64,000 nt of DNA from Solimonas sp040754295 (GTDB lineage Bacteria; Pseudomonadota; Gammaproteobacteria; Nevskiales; Nevskiaceae), in contig JBFMCQ010000006.1 of NCBI GenBank assembly GCA_040754295.1, positions 27,779 to 91,778 on the forward strand, written 5' to 3'. Position 1 is the stretch's first letter, and each line of letters starts with the position of its first letter. The notes under the pieces are model-generated. The model saw nothing but the letters and a program-made list of their open reading frames with translations. It was not told the origin of the DNA and did no database searches. This document shows positions 35,255 through 44,056 of the stretch, one piece after another. The position numbers and the translations under genes are program-made.

Positions 35255-35716
35255 ATGGAAGTCATACTGCTCGAGAAGATCAAGAAGCTCGGCGACCTCG
35301 GCGACACCGTCAATGTCAAGCCCGGCTTTGGCCGCAATTACCTGCTGCCGCAGGGCAAGGCGCTGGCGGCCACCGAAGCGAATCGCAAGGTGTTCGAGGC
35401 ACGCAAGGCCGAGCTGCTGCGCAAGGCGCAGGACAGCGTCAATGCCGCGAAGCTGCGCGCCGAGAAGCTCGCCGGCCTCACGCTGACGATCCAGGCGCTG
35501 GCGGCCGAAGAGGGCAAGCTCTACGGCTCGGTCGGCCCGGCGGACATCGTGCGCGCCGCCGCCGAGAAAGGCGTCGAGCTGCACCGCAACGAGCTCGACA
35601 TGCTCGGCGGTCCGATCCGCGCGACCGGAAGCTACACGATCGGCGTGCACCTGCATTCGGAGGTCGAGGCCAGCGTGACCGTCGTCGTCGAGGAACAGAA
35701 GGTGCAGGCTTCCTAG
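35255..35716 (+). CDS. rplI: 50S ribosomal protein L9
   Basis: A 153-residue L9 that binds 23S rRNA at the base of L1. It has EVILLEKIKKLGDLGD, VKPGFGRNYLLPQGKA, the long connecting helix and the C-terminal domain (GSVGPADIVRAA). It is the last gene of the rpsF-rpsR-rplI unit. Confidence 0.98.
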   Translation: MEVILLEKIKKLGDLGDTVNVKPGFGRNYLLPQGKALAATEANRKVFEARKAELLRKAQDSVNAAKLRAEKLAGLTLTIQALAAEEGKLYGSVGPADIVRAAAEKGVELHRNELDMLGGPIRATGSYTIGVHLHSEVEASVTVVVEEQKVQAS

Positions 35717-35723
35717 CCGGAAA

Positions 35724-35825
35724 AAGCAGCTGGCCGCGGATGAACACGGACAAACGCGGACGTGATTCGGTCCGAATCTCGGCTGCTCTTCGTCATGCCC
35801 GCGCAGGCGGGCGTGTGCGAATCGC
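35724..35825. repeat. two dispersed-repeat fragments after rplI
   Basis: The first unit (about 35733-35763, GCCGCGGATGAACACGG then a partial copy) is bracketed by AGCAGC/GCTGCT (35726-35731 and 35782-35787). The second (about 35790-35815) is TCGTCATGCCCGCG with GCCCGC/GCGGGC pairing. Both look like short interspersed repeats that I have seen in many environmental bacterial genomes. I see no gene in the 206 bases to the next start. Confidence 0.55.
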
Positions 35826-35922
35826 CTTTCAAACGCCAGCCTGAGCGCATCGGCGCCTGTTCGCGGCGCTCGCTCGGGCAGCTACCGTAGAATCGTGGCA
35901 ATCCAACACCTGCGGCCGCCCC

Positions 35923-36261
35923 ATGTCTGCCAAGCAGCGCCTCTACCGCGTCACGTTCCTGAATCAGGGCCAGGTGTACGAGGTCTACGCGCGCGAGGTC
36001 AGCCATGGCGCGATGCTCGGCTTCGTCGAGATCGGCAAGCTGGTGTTCGGCGAGAAGACCACGCTTCTCGTCGACACCAGCGAGGAGAAGCTCAAGCAGG
36101 AGTTTGCCGAGGTGGAGCGCTTCTACGTGCCGGTGCACGCCGTCGTGCGTATCGACGAGGTACGCAAGCGCGGCCCGGCGCGCATCGTCGGCGGCAGCGA
36201 GACCGGCGCCAAGATCATGCCGTTTCCGTTGTACACCTTCGGCGGGGATGGCAAGAAGTGA
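35923..36261 (+). CDS. DUF1820 family protein
   Basis: A 112-residue soluble protein of the gammaproteobacterial DUF1820 family. It begins LYRVTFLNQGQVYEVYAREV and contains FVEIGKLVFGE, DTSEEKLKQEF and VPVHAVVRIDEV, with no signal or membrane segment. The function is unknown. Its stop overlaps the GTG of the next gene (GTGA, 36258-36261). A TAGAAT at 35888-35893 may be its -10. Confidence 0.85.
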   Translation: MSAKQRLYRVTFLNQGQVYEVYAREVSHGAMLGFVEIGKLVFGEKTTLLVDTSEEKLKQEFAEVERFYVPVHAVVRIDEVRKRGPARIVGGSETGAKIMPFPLYTFGGDGKK

Positions 36262-37022
36262 TCCGGTTCGCGCTCCTCGGCTCCGGCTCCAAAGGCAACG
36301 GCACCCTCATCGAAGCCGACGGCACGCGCATCCTCATCGACTGCGGTTTCACGCTCGGCGAGGCCGAGGCGCGGCTGCAGCGGCTCGGCGTCGACCCGGC
36401 GTCGCTGGATGCGATCCTGGTCACGCACGAGCACGGCGATCATCTCAGCGGCGTCGGCCGGCTCGCGCGCCGCTATCGCGTGCCGGTGTGGATGACGCAC
36501 GGTACCTATGCGTGCTGGAGCGACCGCGCGGTGCCTCATTGCCTGCGCTTCAGCCCGCATCAGTCGTTCCGCATCGGCGCGCTCGAGGTGCAGCCGTACC
36601 CGGTGCCGCACGATGCGCGCGAGCCGTGCCAGTACGTCTTCGGCGCCGGCGGCCTGCGGCTTGGCGTGCTTTCCGACGCCGGCCACGTGACGGCGCACGT
36701 GCGCGCAATGCTCGTTGACTGCGATGCGCTGCTGCTCGAGTGCAACCACGATCCGCAGATGCTGCGCGACGGGCCGTATCCGGAGGCGCTCAAGCGCCGT
36801 GTCGGCAGCGCGCAGGGGCATTTGTCGAACCAGCAGGCGGCGGCATTGCTGCGCGACTGCGCGGTCTCGCGCCTGCAGCACCTGGTGCTGACGCATTTGT
36901 CGGAAACCAACAACGCGCCGCAGCTCGCTCGCACCGCGGTCGTCGACGCGCTCGACGGCGATGCGCCGTGGATCGTCTGCGCGGATCAGAGTGCGGGGCT
37001 CGCCTGGCGCGAGCTCGTGTAA
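36258..37022 (+). CDS. MBL-fold metallohydrolase (YycJ-like)
   Basis: A 254-residue metallo-beta-lactamase-fold hydrolase. It begins RFALLGSGSKGNGTLIEA and has VTHEHGDHLSG (HxHxDH metal site, near 54-59), PHDAREP, LSDAGHVT (further ligands) and VLTHLSETNN. This resembles YycJ/Exo-like nucleases or phosphodiesterases; the substrate is unknown. The start is a GTG coupled to the DUF1820 stop. Confidence 0.88.
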   Translation: MIRFALLGSGSKGNGTLIEADGTRILIDCGFTLGEAEARLQRLGVDPASLDAILVTHEHGDHLSGVGRLARRYRVPVWMTHGTYACWSDRAVPHCLRFSPHQSFRIGALEVQPYPVPHDAREPCQYVFGAGGLRLGVLSDAGHVTAHVRAMLVDCDALLLECNHDPQMLRDGPYPEALKRRVGSAQGHLSNQQAAALLRDCAVSRLQHLVLTHLSETNNAPQLARTAVVDALDGDAPWIVCADQSAGLAWRELV

Positions 37023-37088
37023 GGCGGGATGGCGGGCGTCGCCGTGCGAAAATACGCGCCCGCCGCCGATCGTTCCGAAGAACTCCGC

Positions 37089-40000
37089 ATGTCCCTGACC
37101 GTCCTGCCCGGCGCCGAGAGCCTGTCGGCATTTCGCATCGAGCGTCTGCTGTCCGCCTTGCGCGCGCACGCTCCGGCGCTGCACGCCGTGGAAGTGCGCG
37201 ACCTGTACCTCGTCGACGCCGACGGCGTGCCGGCCGGCACGCTGCGCCGGCTGCTCGGCGAGGGTCCCGAGCACATCGCCGCGGCGGATCTGGTGCTCTA
37301 CGTCGTGCCGCGCGTCGGCACGACCTCGCCGTGGTCGAGCAAGGCGACCGACATCGCGCGCGTCTGTGGACTCACCGGCGTGCGCCGCATCGAGCACGGC
37401 CGCGCCTACCGCCTCTCCGGCATCCGCGAGCTGCCGCCGGCGGCCTGGGGCGCGCTGCACGATCCGATGATGGAATCCGTGCTGACCGACTTCGGGCAGT
37501 TGCAACAGGTGCTCGACGCGCAGCCGCGCCGCGGGCTGCGCAGCGTCGATGTCCTCGGCGGCGGCGCCGAAGCGCTGCTCAGCGCGAACCGCGACTGGGG
37601 TCTGGCGCTGTCCGAGGACGAGATCGCCTATCTGGCGCGGCATTTCCGCGCGGCCGGCCGCAATCCGACCGACGCCGAGCTGATGATGTTCGCGCAGGTC
37701 AACAGCGAGCACTGCCGGCACAAGATCTTCAACGCGGAGTTCACGGTCGACGGCGTCGTACAGCCGCACTCGCTGTTCCAGATGATCCGCATGACGCACG
37801 CCGCCGCGCCGCGGGGCGTGCTGTCGGCTTACAAGGACAACGCCGCCGTCGTCGAGGGCTTCGAGGCAATGCGCTGGTTCGCCGACGCCGACCACGTCTG
37901 GCGCGAGCACCGCGAGTCGGTGCACATGCTGATGAAGGTGGAGACGCACAACCACCCGACCGGCATCTCGCCGCATCCGGGCGCCGGCACCGGCGCCGGC
38001 GGCGAAATCCGCGACGAGGCCGCGACCGGGCGCGGCGGTAAGCCCAAGGCCGGGCTGTGCGGCTTCTCGGTGTCGAACCTGCGCATTCCCGGCTTCGAGC
38101 AGCCCTGGGAGCGCCAGGCGGAGCTGCTCGCGCAGGGCACGCCGCCGCGCATGGCAAGCGCGCTGCAGATCATGCTCGACGCTCCGCTCGGCGCGGCCGC
38201 GTACAACAACGAGTTCGGGCGGCCGAATCTGAACGGCTACTTCCGCAGCTACGAGCAGCTCACACCCGATCACCGCAATCGCGGCTATCACAAGCCGATC
38301 ATGATCGCCGGCGGTTACGGCAACATCCGCGCGATGCACGTCGAGAAGCGCACCGTGATCGAGGGCGCAAAGCTCGTCGTGCTCGGCGGCCCGGCGATGC
38401 TGATCGGCCTGGGCGGCGGCGCGGCCTCGTCGATGGCCACCGGCGCGAGCAGCGCGGAGCTCGACTTCGCCTCGGTGCAGCGCGCCAATCCGGAGCTGGA
38501 GCGCCGCTGCCAGGAAGTCATCGACGCGTGCTGGGCGCTGGGCGACGACAATCCGATCCTGGCTATCCACGACGTCGGCGCCGGCGGGCTGTCGAACGCG
38601 CTGCCGGAGCTGGTGCACGCCGACGACCGCGGCGGCCATATCCAGCTGCGCGACGTGCAGTCGGCCGACCCGTCGCTGTCGCCGATGGAGATCTGGTGCA
38701 ACGAAGCGCAGGAGCGCTACGTGCTCGCCATCGCGCCGGACAGCCTGGGCCGCTTCGGCGAGCTGTGTACGCGCGAGCGCTGCCCGTACGCGGTGGTTGG
38801 CGAGGCCAGCGCCGAGCGGCGGCTGCTCGTCGACGACCGCATCGAAGGCCGGCCGGCCGTCGACATGCCGATGGAGGTTCTGCTCGGCAAGCCGCCGCGG
38901 ATGAAGCGCGTGACGCAGCGCCAGCCGAGCCGGTTTGCGCCGCTGCGACTGCCCACCCGGATCGCCGAGGCCGTCGAGCGTCTGCTGCGCCTGCCCGCGG
39001 TGGCATCGAAGAGCTTCCTGATCACGATCGGCGATCGCAGCGTCGGCGGGCTGACCGTGCGCGACCAGATGGTCGGGCCGTGGCAGGTGCCGGTGGCGGA
39101 CTGCGCGGTCACCGCGACCGGCTTCGAGGCGACGACCGGCGAAGCCATGGCGATGGGCGAGCGCACGCCGCTGGCGCTGCTCGATGCACCGGCGTCCGGC
39201 CGCATCGCCGTGGCCGAAGCGGTGCTCAACATCGCCGCCGCCCCGATCGCGCGGCTCGGCGACGTGCGCCTGTCCGCGAACTGGATGGCGGCCTGCGGCC
39301 AGGGCGACGAGGATGCGCGGCTGTTCGACACGGTCAAGGCGGTCGGCGCCGAGCTGTGTCCGAAGCTCGGCATCGCGATCCCGGTCGGCAAGGATTCGCT
39401 GTCGATGAAGAGCGTCTGGCAGCACGGCGGTCAGACGCGCATGCAGACGGCGCCGGTGTCGCTGATCGTTTCCGCCTTCGCGCCGGTGACCGACGTGCGC
39501 CGCGTGCTGACGCCGCAGCTCGCCGCGGGCGCGGGCGAGACGCGGCTGCTGCTCGTCGATCTCGGCAATGGCCGCAACCGCCTCGGCGGCTCGGCGCTGG
39601 CGCAGGTGTACGCGCAGGTCGGCGATGTGCCGCCGGACCTCGACGATCCCGAGCAGCTGAAGTCCGCCTTCGCGCTGATCCAGGCGCTGAACGGCGAAGG
39701 CCGGCTGCTCGCCTATCACGACCGCAGCGACGGCGGCCTGTTCGTCACGCTCGCGGAGATGGCCTTCGCCGGACGCTGCGGCGTGAGCGTCGACATCGCC
39801 GCGCTGGGTGCCGAGCCGATCGCGGCGCTGTTTTCGGAGGAGCTGGGCTTCGTCGTGCAGGTGCGCGCGCAGGACGCGCCCGCAGTGCTGGAGCGCTGCC
39901 GCGAGGTCGGCTTGCACGCATATGATCTCGGCGCACCAACGGCCGACGCTCGGCTGCGCATCACCGCGGCCGGCAAGCTGCTGTTCGAGGGCGAGCGCAC

Positions 40001-40952
40001 GGCGCTGCACAAGGCCTGGTCGGAGACGAGCTACCGCCTCGCCGCGCTGCGCGACAACCCCGATTGCGCGCGCGAGGAATTCGAGGCGATTGGTGAGCAG
40101 GCCGATCCCGGCTTGAGCGTGCAGCTGAGCTTCTCCACGATTCCCGATTCCCGATTCCCGATTCCCGGGATCGCCACGCGCCCGCGCGTGGCGATCCTCC
40201 GCGAGCAAGGCGTCAACAGCCATCACGAGATGGCCTACGCCTTCCACGCCGCCGGCTTCGAGGCGGTCGACGTGCATATGAGCGACCTGATCGAGGGCCG
40301 CAGGGGTCTCGACGACTTCGCCGGCGTCGTCGCCTGCGGCGGGTTTTCCTATGGCGACGTGCTCGGCGCGGGACAGGGCTGGGCGAAGACGATCCTGTTC
40401 CACGAGCGCACCCGCGAGATGTTCGCGGAGTTTCTCGCGCGCAGCGACCGCTTTGCGCTGGGCGTCTGCAACGGCTGCCAGATGTTCGCGGCGCTCAAGG
40501 CCATCGTGCCCGGCGCCGAGAACTGGCCGGCGTTTGGGCGCAACCGCAGCGAGCAGTTCGAGGCGCGCTGGTCGCAGGTGGAAATCCTGCCGTCGAAATC
40601 GCTGTTCTTCGACGGCATGGCCGGCTCGCGGCTGCCGATCGCCGTTGCCCACGGGGAAGGCCGCGCGCAGTTCGATCGGCCCGGGCAGCTCGAGGCGTTG
40701 CAGCGCGACGGCCAGGTGGCGATGCGCTTCGTCGACCACCACGGCCGCGTGGCCGAGCGCTATCCGTTCAATCCCAACGGCTCGCCGGGCGGCCTGACCG
40801 CCGTCTGCAGCGCCGACGGCCGCGTGACGATCCTGATGCCGCACGCCGAGCGCACGATTCACGGCGTGACCGGCTCGTGGTGGCCGCGGCGCGATGCAGG
40901 CAAGACCCCGTGGTTCCGGATGTTCGAGAACGCGCGGAAGTACGTGGGTTGA
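37089..40952 (+). CDS. purL: phosphoribosylformylglycinamidine synthase
   Basis: The large-form FGAR amidotransferase of purine synthesis, 1287 residues. The N-terminal part, the two AIRS-like halves (with QVNSEHCRHKIFNA, TGISPHPGAGTGAGGEIRD and GKDSLSMKS) and the C-terminal glutaminase (PRVAILREQGVNSH, ALGVCNGCQMF with the Cys, and MPHAERT) are complete. The linker before the glutaminase contains four perfect GATTCCC heptamers (40139-40166) read as IPDSRFPIP. The start at MSLTVLPGAE matches the family; a longer frame to 37029 is unlikely. It converges with mlaA. Confidence 0.97.
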   Translation: MSLTVLPGAESLSAFRIERLLSALRAHAPALHAVEVRDLYLVDADGVPAGTLRRLLGEGPEHIAAADLVLYVVPRVGTTSPWSSKATDIARVCGLTGVRRIEHGRAYRLSGIRELPPAAWGALHDPMMESVLTDFGQLQQVLDAQPRRGLRSVDVLGGGAEALLSANRDWGLALSEDEIAYLARHFRAAGRNPTDAELMMFAQVNSEHCRHKIFNAEFTVDGVVQPHSLFQMIRMTHAAAPRGVLSAYKDNAAVVEGFEAMRWFADADHVWREHRESVHMLMKVETHNHPTGISPHPGAGTGAGGEIRDEAATGRGGKPKAGLCGFSVSNLRIPGFEQPWERQAELLAQGTPPRMASALQIMLDAPLGAAAYNNEFGRPNLNGYFRSYEQLTPDHRNRGYHKPIMIAGGYGNIRAMHVEKRTVIEGAKLVVLGGPAMLIGLGGGAASSMATGASSAELDFASVQRANPELERRCQEVIDACWALGDDNPILAIHDVGAGGLSNALPELVHADDRGGHIQLRDVQSADPSLSPMEIWCNEAQERYVLAIAPDSLGRFGELCTRERCPYAVVGEASAERRLLVDDRIEGRPAVDMPMEVLLGKPPRMKRVTQRQPSRFAPLRLPTRIAEAVERLLRLPAVASKSFLITIGDRSVGGLTVRDQMVGPWQVPVADCAVTATGFEATTGEAMAMGERTPLALLDAPASGRIAVAEAVLNIAAAPIARLGDVRLSANWMAACGQGDEDARLFDTVKAVGAELCPKLGIAIPVGKDSLSMKSVWQHGGQTRMQTAPVSLIVSAFAPVTDVRRVLTPQLAAGAGETRLLLVDLGNGRNRLGGSALAQVYAQVGDVPPDLDDPEQLKSAFALIQALNGEGRLLAYHDRSDGGLFVTLAEMAFAGRCGVSVDIAALGAEPIAALFSEELGFVVQVRAQDAPAVLERCREVGLHAYDLGAPTADARLRITAAGKLLFEGERTALHKAWSETSYRLAALRDNPDCAREEFEAIGEQADPGLSVQLSFSTIPDSRFPIPGIATRPRVAILREQGVNSHHEMAYAFHAAGFEAVDVHMSDLIEGRRGLDDFAGVVACGGFSYGDVLGAGQGWAKTILFHERTREMFAEFLARSDRFALGVCNGCQMFAALKAIVPGAENWPAFGRNRSEQFEARWSQVEILPSKSLFFDGMAGSRLPIAVAHGEGRAQFDRPGQLEALQRDGQVAMRFVDHHGRVAERYPFNPNGSPGGLTAVCSADGRVTILMPHAERTIHGVTGSWWPRRDAGKTPWFRMFENARKYVG
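40139..40166. repeat. GATTCCC x4 heptamer array inside purL
   Basis: Four perfect tandem copies of GATTCCC in the interdomain linker of purL. Because seven is not a multiple of three, gain or loss of one unit would shift the frame. Confidence 0.95.
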
Positions 40953-40976
40953 TGCAGGCCCGACCTTCGCGCGCGC

Positions 40977-41711
40977 CTACTCCGGCAGCGGCGGCTCCAG
41001 CAGCTCCAGCGGCGGGTCGCCGTCGTAGACCAGGTCGAGGCGTCGCTGCAGGTATGCGGTGCGCACGAACACGTAAGGGTCGAACTGCTGATCGAGCACC
41101 GAGTCGTAATCGAGCAGGCGCGCGCGCTTGTCGACGATGTTGACTGCGCCGAGGGCGGCGCGTTCGAGGAGGCTGACGGACTCGGAGTACTGCAGCGGAT
41201 CGGTCCAGTTGTCGCCGACGCGGCCGACCAGATCGCGGTTCGTGGTCGGGCCAAGCAGCGGCAGCATCAGGTACCAGCCCTCACCGAAGCCCCAGCGGCC
41301 CAGCGTCTGGCCGAAATCCTCGTTGTTCTTTTCCAGGCCCACCATCGTCGCCGGATCGAGGAAGCCGCCGATCCCGTAGGTGCTGTTGATCAGCAGCCGC
41401 CCGGTGTCGCGCGCGGTCTGCACGAGCTTGCCCTGCAGCAGGTCGCCGATGATCACGCGCGGATAGAACAGATTGTCGAAAAAGTTCGAGATCCCGGTCT
41501 TCACCGGCGCCGGGACGATCTTGTCGTACTGCACGGCGACCGGCCGCAGCACGTAGCGGTCGGCGGTCAGATTGAAGCTGTAGACCGCGCGGTTGACCGG
41601 CTCGAACGGATCCGAGGGCTCGTACGGCGAGTTGTGGGCACAGCCGGCGACGAGCAGTGCACAGACGACCGCTCCCAACCCCCGCGCCCGCGACAGCGGA
41701 CGTTCGTTCAT
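40977..41711 (-). CDS. mlaA: MlaA/VacJ phospholipid-removal lipoprotein
   Basis: An outer-membrane lipoprotein that removes misplaced phospholipids from the outer leaflet. It has 244 residues with lipobox LVAGC (Cys24), then DPFEPVNRAVYSFN, VISNFF-type segment GISNFFDNLFYPRVIIGDLLQ, INSTYGIGGFLDPAT and FGQTLGRWGFGEGWYLMLPL. Here it is the last gene of the mla operon rather than distant from it. It overlaps mlaB by four bases. Confidence 0.95.
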   Translation of the reverse strand: MNERPLSRARGLGAVVCALLVAGCAHNSPYEPSDPFEPVNRAVYSFNLTADRYVLRPVAVQYDKIVPAPVKTGISNFFDNLFYPRVIIGDLLQGKLVQTARDTGRLLINSTYGIGGFLDPATMVGLEKNNEDFGQTLGRWGFGEGWYLMLPLLGPTTNRDLVGRVGDNWTDPLQYSESVSLLERAALGAVNIVDKRARLLDYDSVLDQQFDPYVFVRTAYLQRRLDLVYDGDPPLELLEPPLPE

Positions 41712-41980
41712 GCGTGTCGTTGTTGTGCGTGGATGTCGAAAATATCGGCCAGACCGAAGAATACCAGCAGACCGCGCAGTTGCTCGGGCGGCGCGACCAG
41801 CTGCAGCCGCGCGCCGCGGGCGCGCGCGCGCCGCGCGAGCTCGAGCAGCAGCGCCACACCGGCGCTGTCGACCTGGCGCACGCCCGAGAGGTCGACGCTG
41901 CCGTCCGCCGCGAGCGTGTCGGCACGCGCAAACCAGCGCTCGACTTCGGCGAAGGTCAGCGCATCGTTCTCGAGTTTCAC
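41708..41980 (-). CDS. mlaB: MlaB STAS-domain protein
   Basis: A 90-residue STAS-domain partner of the MlaFE transporter in the cytoplasm. It has DLSGVRQVDSAGVALLLELA and LRGLLVFFGLADIFDI. It overlaps mlaA and lies three bases after mlaC. Confidence 0.92.
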   Translation of the reverse strand: MKLENDALTFAEVERWFARADTLAADGSVDLSGVRQVDSAGVALLLELARRARARGARLQLVAPPEQLRGLLVFFGLADIFDIHAQQRHA

Positions 41981-41983
41981 CGG

Positions 41984-42616
41984 TTACTGTGCCTCCTTGC
42001 GCGCCTGCTCGGCGGAGGGCACCAGATGGCCCGAGCTGAGCCGCTCGATCACTGCGGGAATGCTGGTGCGCTTGATCTCGGAGTCGATCTGCGTGCGGTA
42101 GTTGAGGACGATCGACAGGTTCTCGGCCTTGATGTCCCAGATTTTCCAGGCATCGCCGCTCCGCCGCATCGAGAAGACGATCGGGATCGGCGGCTTGCCG
42201 TCCTTGCGGATGATCGTCGTGTCGACGCTGGCGCGCTTGCCGTCGATGCGCGCAGGCCTCACCTCGATCTCGATGCCGTCGTAGTACTCCAGCAGCTTGT
42301 CCGCGTAAGTGCGGATCAGCATGTCCTTGAACGCGGTCTCGAACTGATCGAGCTGCTCGGGCGTCGTCGAGCGCGCATGGGCGCCGAGGATGACGCGTGC
42401 GATGTACTCGGTGTCGAAGTGCGGCACGATCTTGGCGTCGACCATCGCGTAGAGCGCGCCCTTGTCCTTGCGGTAGGTGTCGACGTTCTGCGCGATGTCG
42501 GCGCGCACCGCCGAGGTCGCCGTGCGGATGATCTCGTCCGGCGCAGGGGCGTCCGGGAACGCCGGGGTAGCGACCGCGCAGGCCGCTACGGCGAGACTTG
42601 CAAAAAACCGTTTCAT
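41984..42616 (-). CDS. mlaC: MlaC periplasmic phospholipid-binding protein
   Basis: A shuttle between MlaA and MlaD. It has 210 residues with a Sec signal (about 1-21, ending ATPA), then a TTC20-type domain with FDTEYIARVILG, LDQFETAFKDMLIRTYADKLLEY and WKIWDIKAENLSIVLNYRTQ. It overlaps mlaD by four bases. Confidence 0.94.
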   Translation of the reverse strand: MKRFFASLAVAACAVATPAFPDAPAPDEIIRTATSAVRADIAQNVDTYRKDKGALYAMVDAKIVPHFDTEYIARVILGAHARSTTPEQLDQFETAFKDMLIRTYADKLLEYYDGIEIEVRPARIDGKRASVDTTIIRKDGKPPIPIVFSMRRSGDAWKIWDIKAENLSIVLNYRTQIDSEIKRTSIPAVIERLSSGHLVPSAEQARKEAQ

Positions 42617-43146
42617 CGTGCGTCTCCTTGGGGCTGCGCCTTGCGCTGTTCCAGCGACTCGGCGAGCTTGCCGATCGCCTCGGCCAGCTTGTCGTCGCCG
42701 CCGTCCTGGGCGAGGAACTGACCGATCAGATTCTCCAGCACCACCGCGCCCTGGGTCAGCTCCAGCTCGCTACCCTCCGTCAGATACTCGTCGAGCCCGC
42801 CGGGTTCCAGGCCGATATACTGCTCGCCGAGCAGGCCGGCGGTGAGGATCTTGGCACTGGAATCCGCCGGAATGCGGTCGTAGCGCTTCGCGATGTCGAT
42901 CGTCACCCTGGCCTCGTAGCTCTGCGGATCGAATTCGATCGCGCGCACGCGACCGACGCGCACGCCGGCCATCGTCACCGCCGAGCCGGCCTTGAGCCCG
43001 CCGATGTTGCCGAACTTGGCGGTGACCGAATAGGTCTCGCCGCCGAAGGTGTCGAGGCTGGCGACGCGGAACGTCAGCACGAAGACCGCGGCGACGCCCA
43101 GACAGACGAAGAATCCCACCAGAATTTCCAGCGCTCTCGATTGCAT
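42613..43146 (-). CDS. mlaD: MlaD MCE-domain protein
   Basis: An inner-membrane MCE protein forming the hexameric ring of the Mla ABC transporter. The 177-residue protein has an N-terminal membrane helix (about 5-25, ILVGFFVCLGVAAVFVLTF), an MCE domain with FGNIGGLKAGSAVTMAGVRVG, and LLGEQYIGLEPGG. The order D after E is standard. Confidence 0.95.
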   Translation of the reverse strand: MQSRALEILVGFFVCLGVAAVFVLTFRVASLDTFGGETYSVTAKFGNIGGLKAGSAVTMAGVRVGRVRAIEFDPQSYEARVTIDIAKRYDRIPADSSAKILTAGLLGEQYIGLEPGGLDEYLTEGSELELTQGAVVLENLIGQFLAQDGGDDKLAEAIGKLAESLEQRKAQPQGDAR

Positions 43147-43188
43147 GATTCCCTCGGTCCGAGTTTGGCAGTCTGGGCTCGGCCCCTC

Positions 43189-43956
43189 TTAACGGAACAT
43201 GAATGCGGTCAGGACGAAGTCGAGCGCGAGAATGCTCAGCGACGACACGACCACGGTGGACGTCGTTGCCCGCGACACGCCTTCCGACGTCGGCACCGCG
43301 TGGTAGCCCTGGTAGACCGCGATCCAGCTCACGGTGGCGCCGAAGACGACCGCCTTGACGAAGCTCTGGCGGATGTCGTCGATCTCCACGCCGGCGCGGA
43401 TCTGCGACCAGTAGCTGCCGGCGTCGACGCCGAGCAGCTCCACGCCGATCGCATGCCCGCCGGCGACACCGATCGCCATGACGCTGAAGATGCCGGCGAG
43501 CAGCGGCATCGCGATGACGCCGGCGAGGAAGCGCGGCGCGATGACGCGGCGCACCGGATCGACCGCCATCATTTCCATCGCCGAGAGCTGATCGGTCGCG
43601 CGCATCAGGCCGATTTCCGCGGCCAGCGCCGAGCCGGCGCGGCCGGCGAAGAGCAGGGCCGTGACCACCGGCCCGAGCTCACGAACGATGACCAGCGCGA
43701 TGAGGGAGCCCAGCGACTCCTCGGCGCCGAAGCGGATCAGCGTGCGGTAGAGCTGCAGCGCCAGCACCATGCCGACGAAGCTGCCGGACAGCACGATGAT
43801 GATCAGCGACAGCACGCCGACGCTGTAGAGCTGCTGCACGACGAGGCGCGGGCGGCCCAGCGCGGCCGGAATCGCGGCGACGATGCTGGCCAGGAAGAAC
43901 TGCGCGCGGCCAAGGCCGGCGAGGAAACTGGAAAGTACGAGCCAGACGCCGGTCAT
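43189..43956 (-). CDS. mlaE: MlaE ABC-transporter permease
   Basis: The permease of the phospholipid transporter, 255 residues with about five to six membrane segments. SGSFVGMVLALQ, REL-GPVVTALLFAGRAGSALAAEIG and ATDQLSAMEMMAVDP are family signatures. The start is at MTGVWLVLSS; upstream frame to 44184 runs through a heptamer hairpin and mlaF and is not real. It is separated from mlaF by that 100-base spacer. Confidence 0.95.
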   Translation of the reverse strand: MTGVWLVLSSFLAGLGRAQFFLASIVAAIPAALGRPRLVVQQLYSVGVLSLIIIVLSGSFVGMVLALQLYRTLIRFGAEESLGSLIALVIVRELGPVVTALLFAGRAGSALAAEIGLMRATDQLSAMEMMAVDPVRRVIAPRFLAGVIAMPLLAGIFSVMAIGVAGGHAIGVELLGVDAGSYWSQIRAGVEIDDIRQSFVKAVVFGATVSWIAVYQGYHAVPTSEGVSRATTSTVVVSSLSILALDFVLTAFMFR

Positions 43957-43975
43957 GCGCGCGCCCGGTACAAGC

Positions 43976-44042
43976 GGTTGCAGGTCGCAGGTTGCGGGTT
44001 GCGGGAAAGCTGTCTGCAGCCCGCAGCCTGCAGCCTGCAGCC
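43976..44042. repeat. heptamer-array hairpin between mlaF and mlaE
   Basis: The left arm is GGTTGCA, GGTCGCA, GGTTGCG, GGTTGCG (43976-44003). The right arm is TGCAGCC, CGCAGCC, TGCAGCC, TGCAGCC (44015-44042). The arms are inverted and can form a stem of about 28 bp, the differences being T/C transitions. It lies in the 100-base spacer of the mla operon. Confidence 0.85.
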
Positions 44043-44056
44043 GCTGTCGAACACGT

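Noticed and set aside
36123..40862. A 1579-codon open frame on the minus strand opposite purL
   Set aside because: It mirrors purL in a high-GC genome, has low-complexity Arg/Ala/His-rich translation and no domain. purL on the plus strand is complete and convincing.
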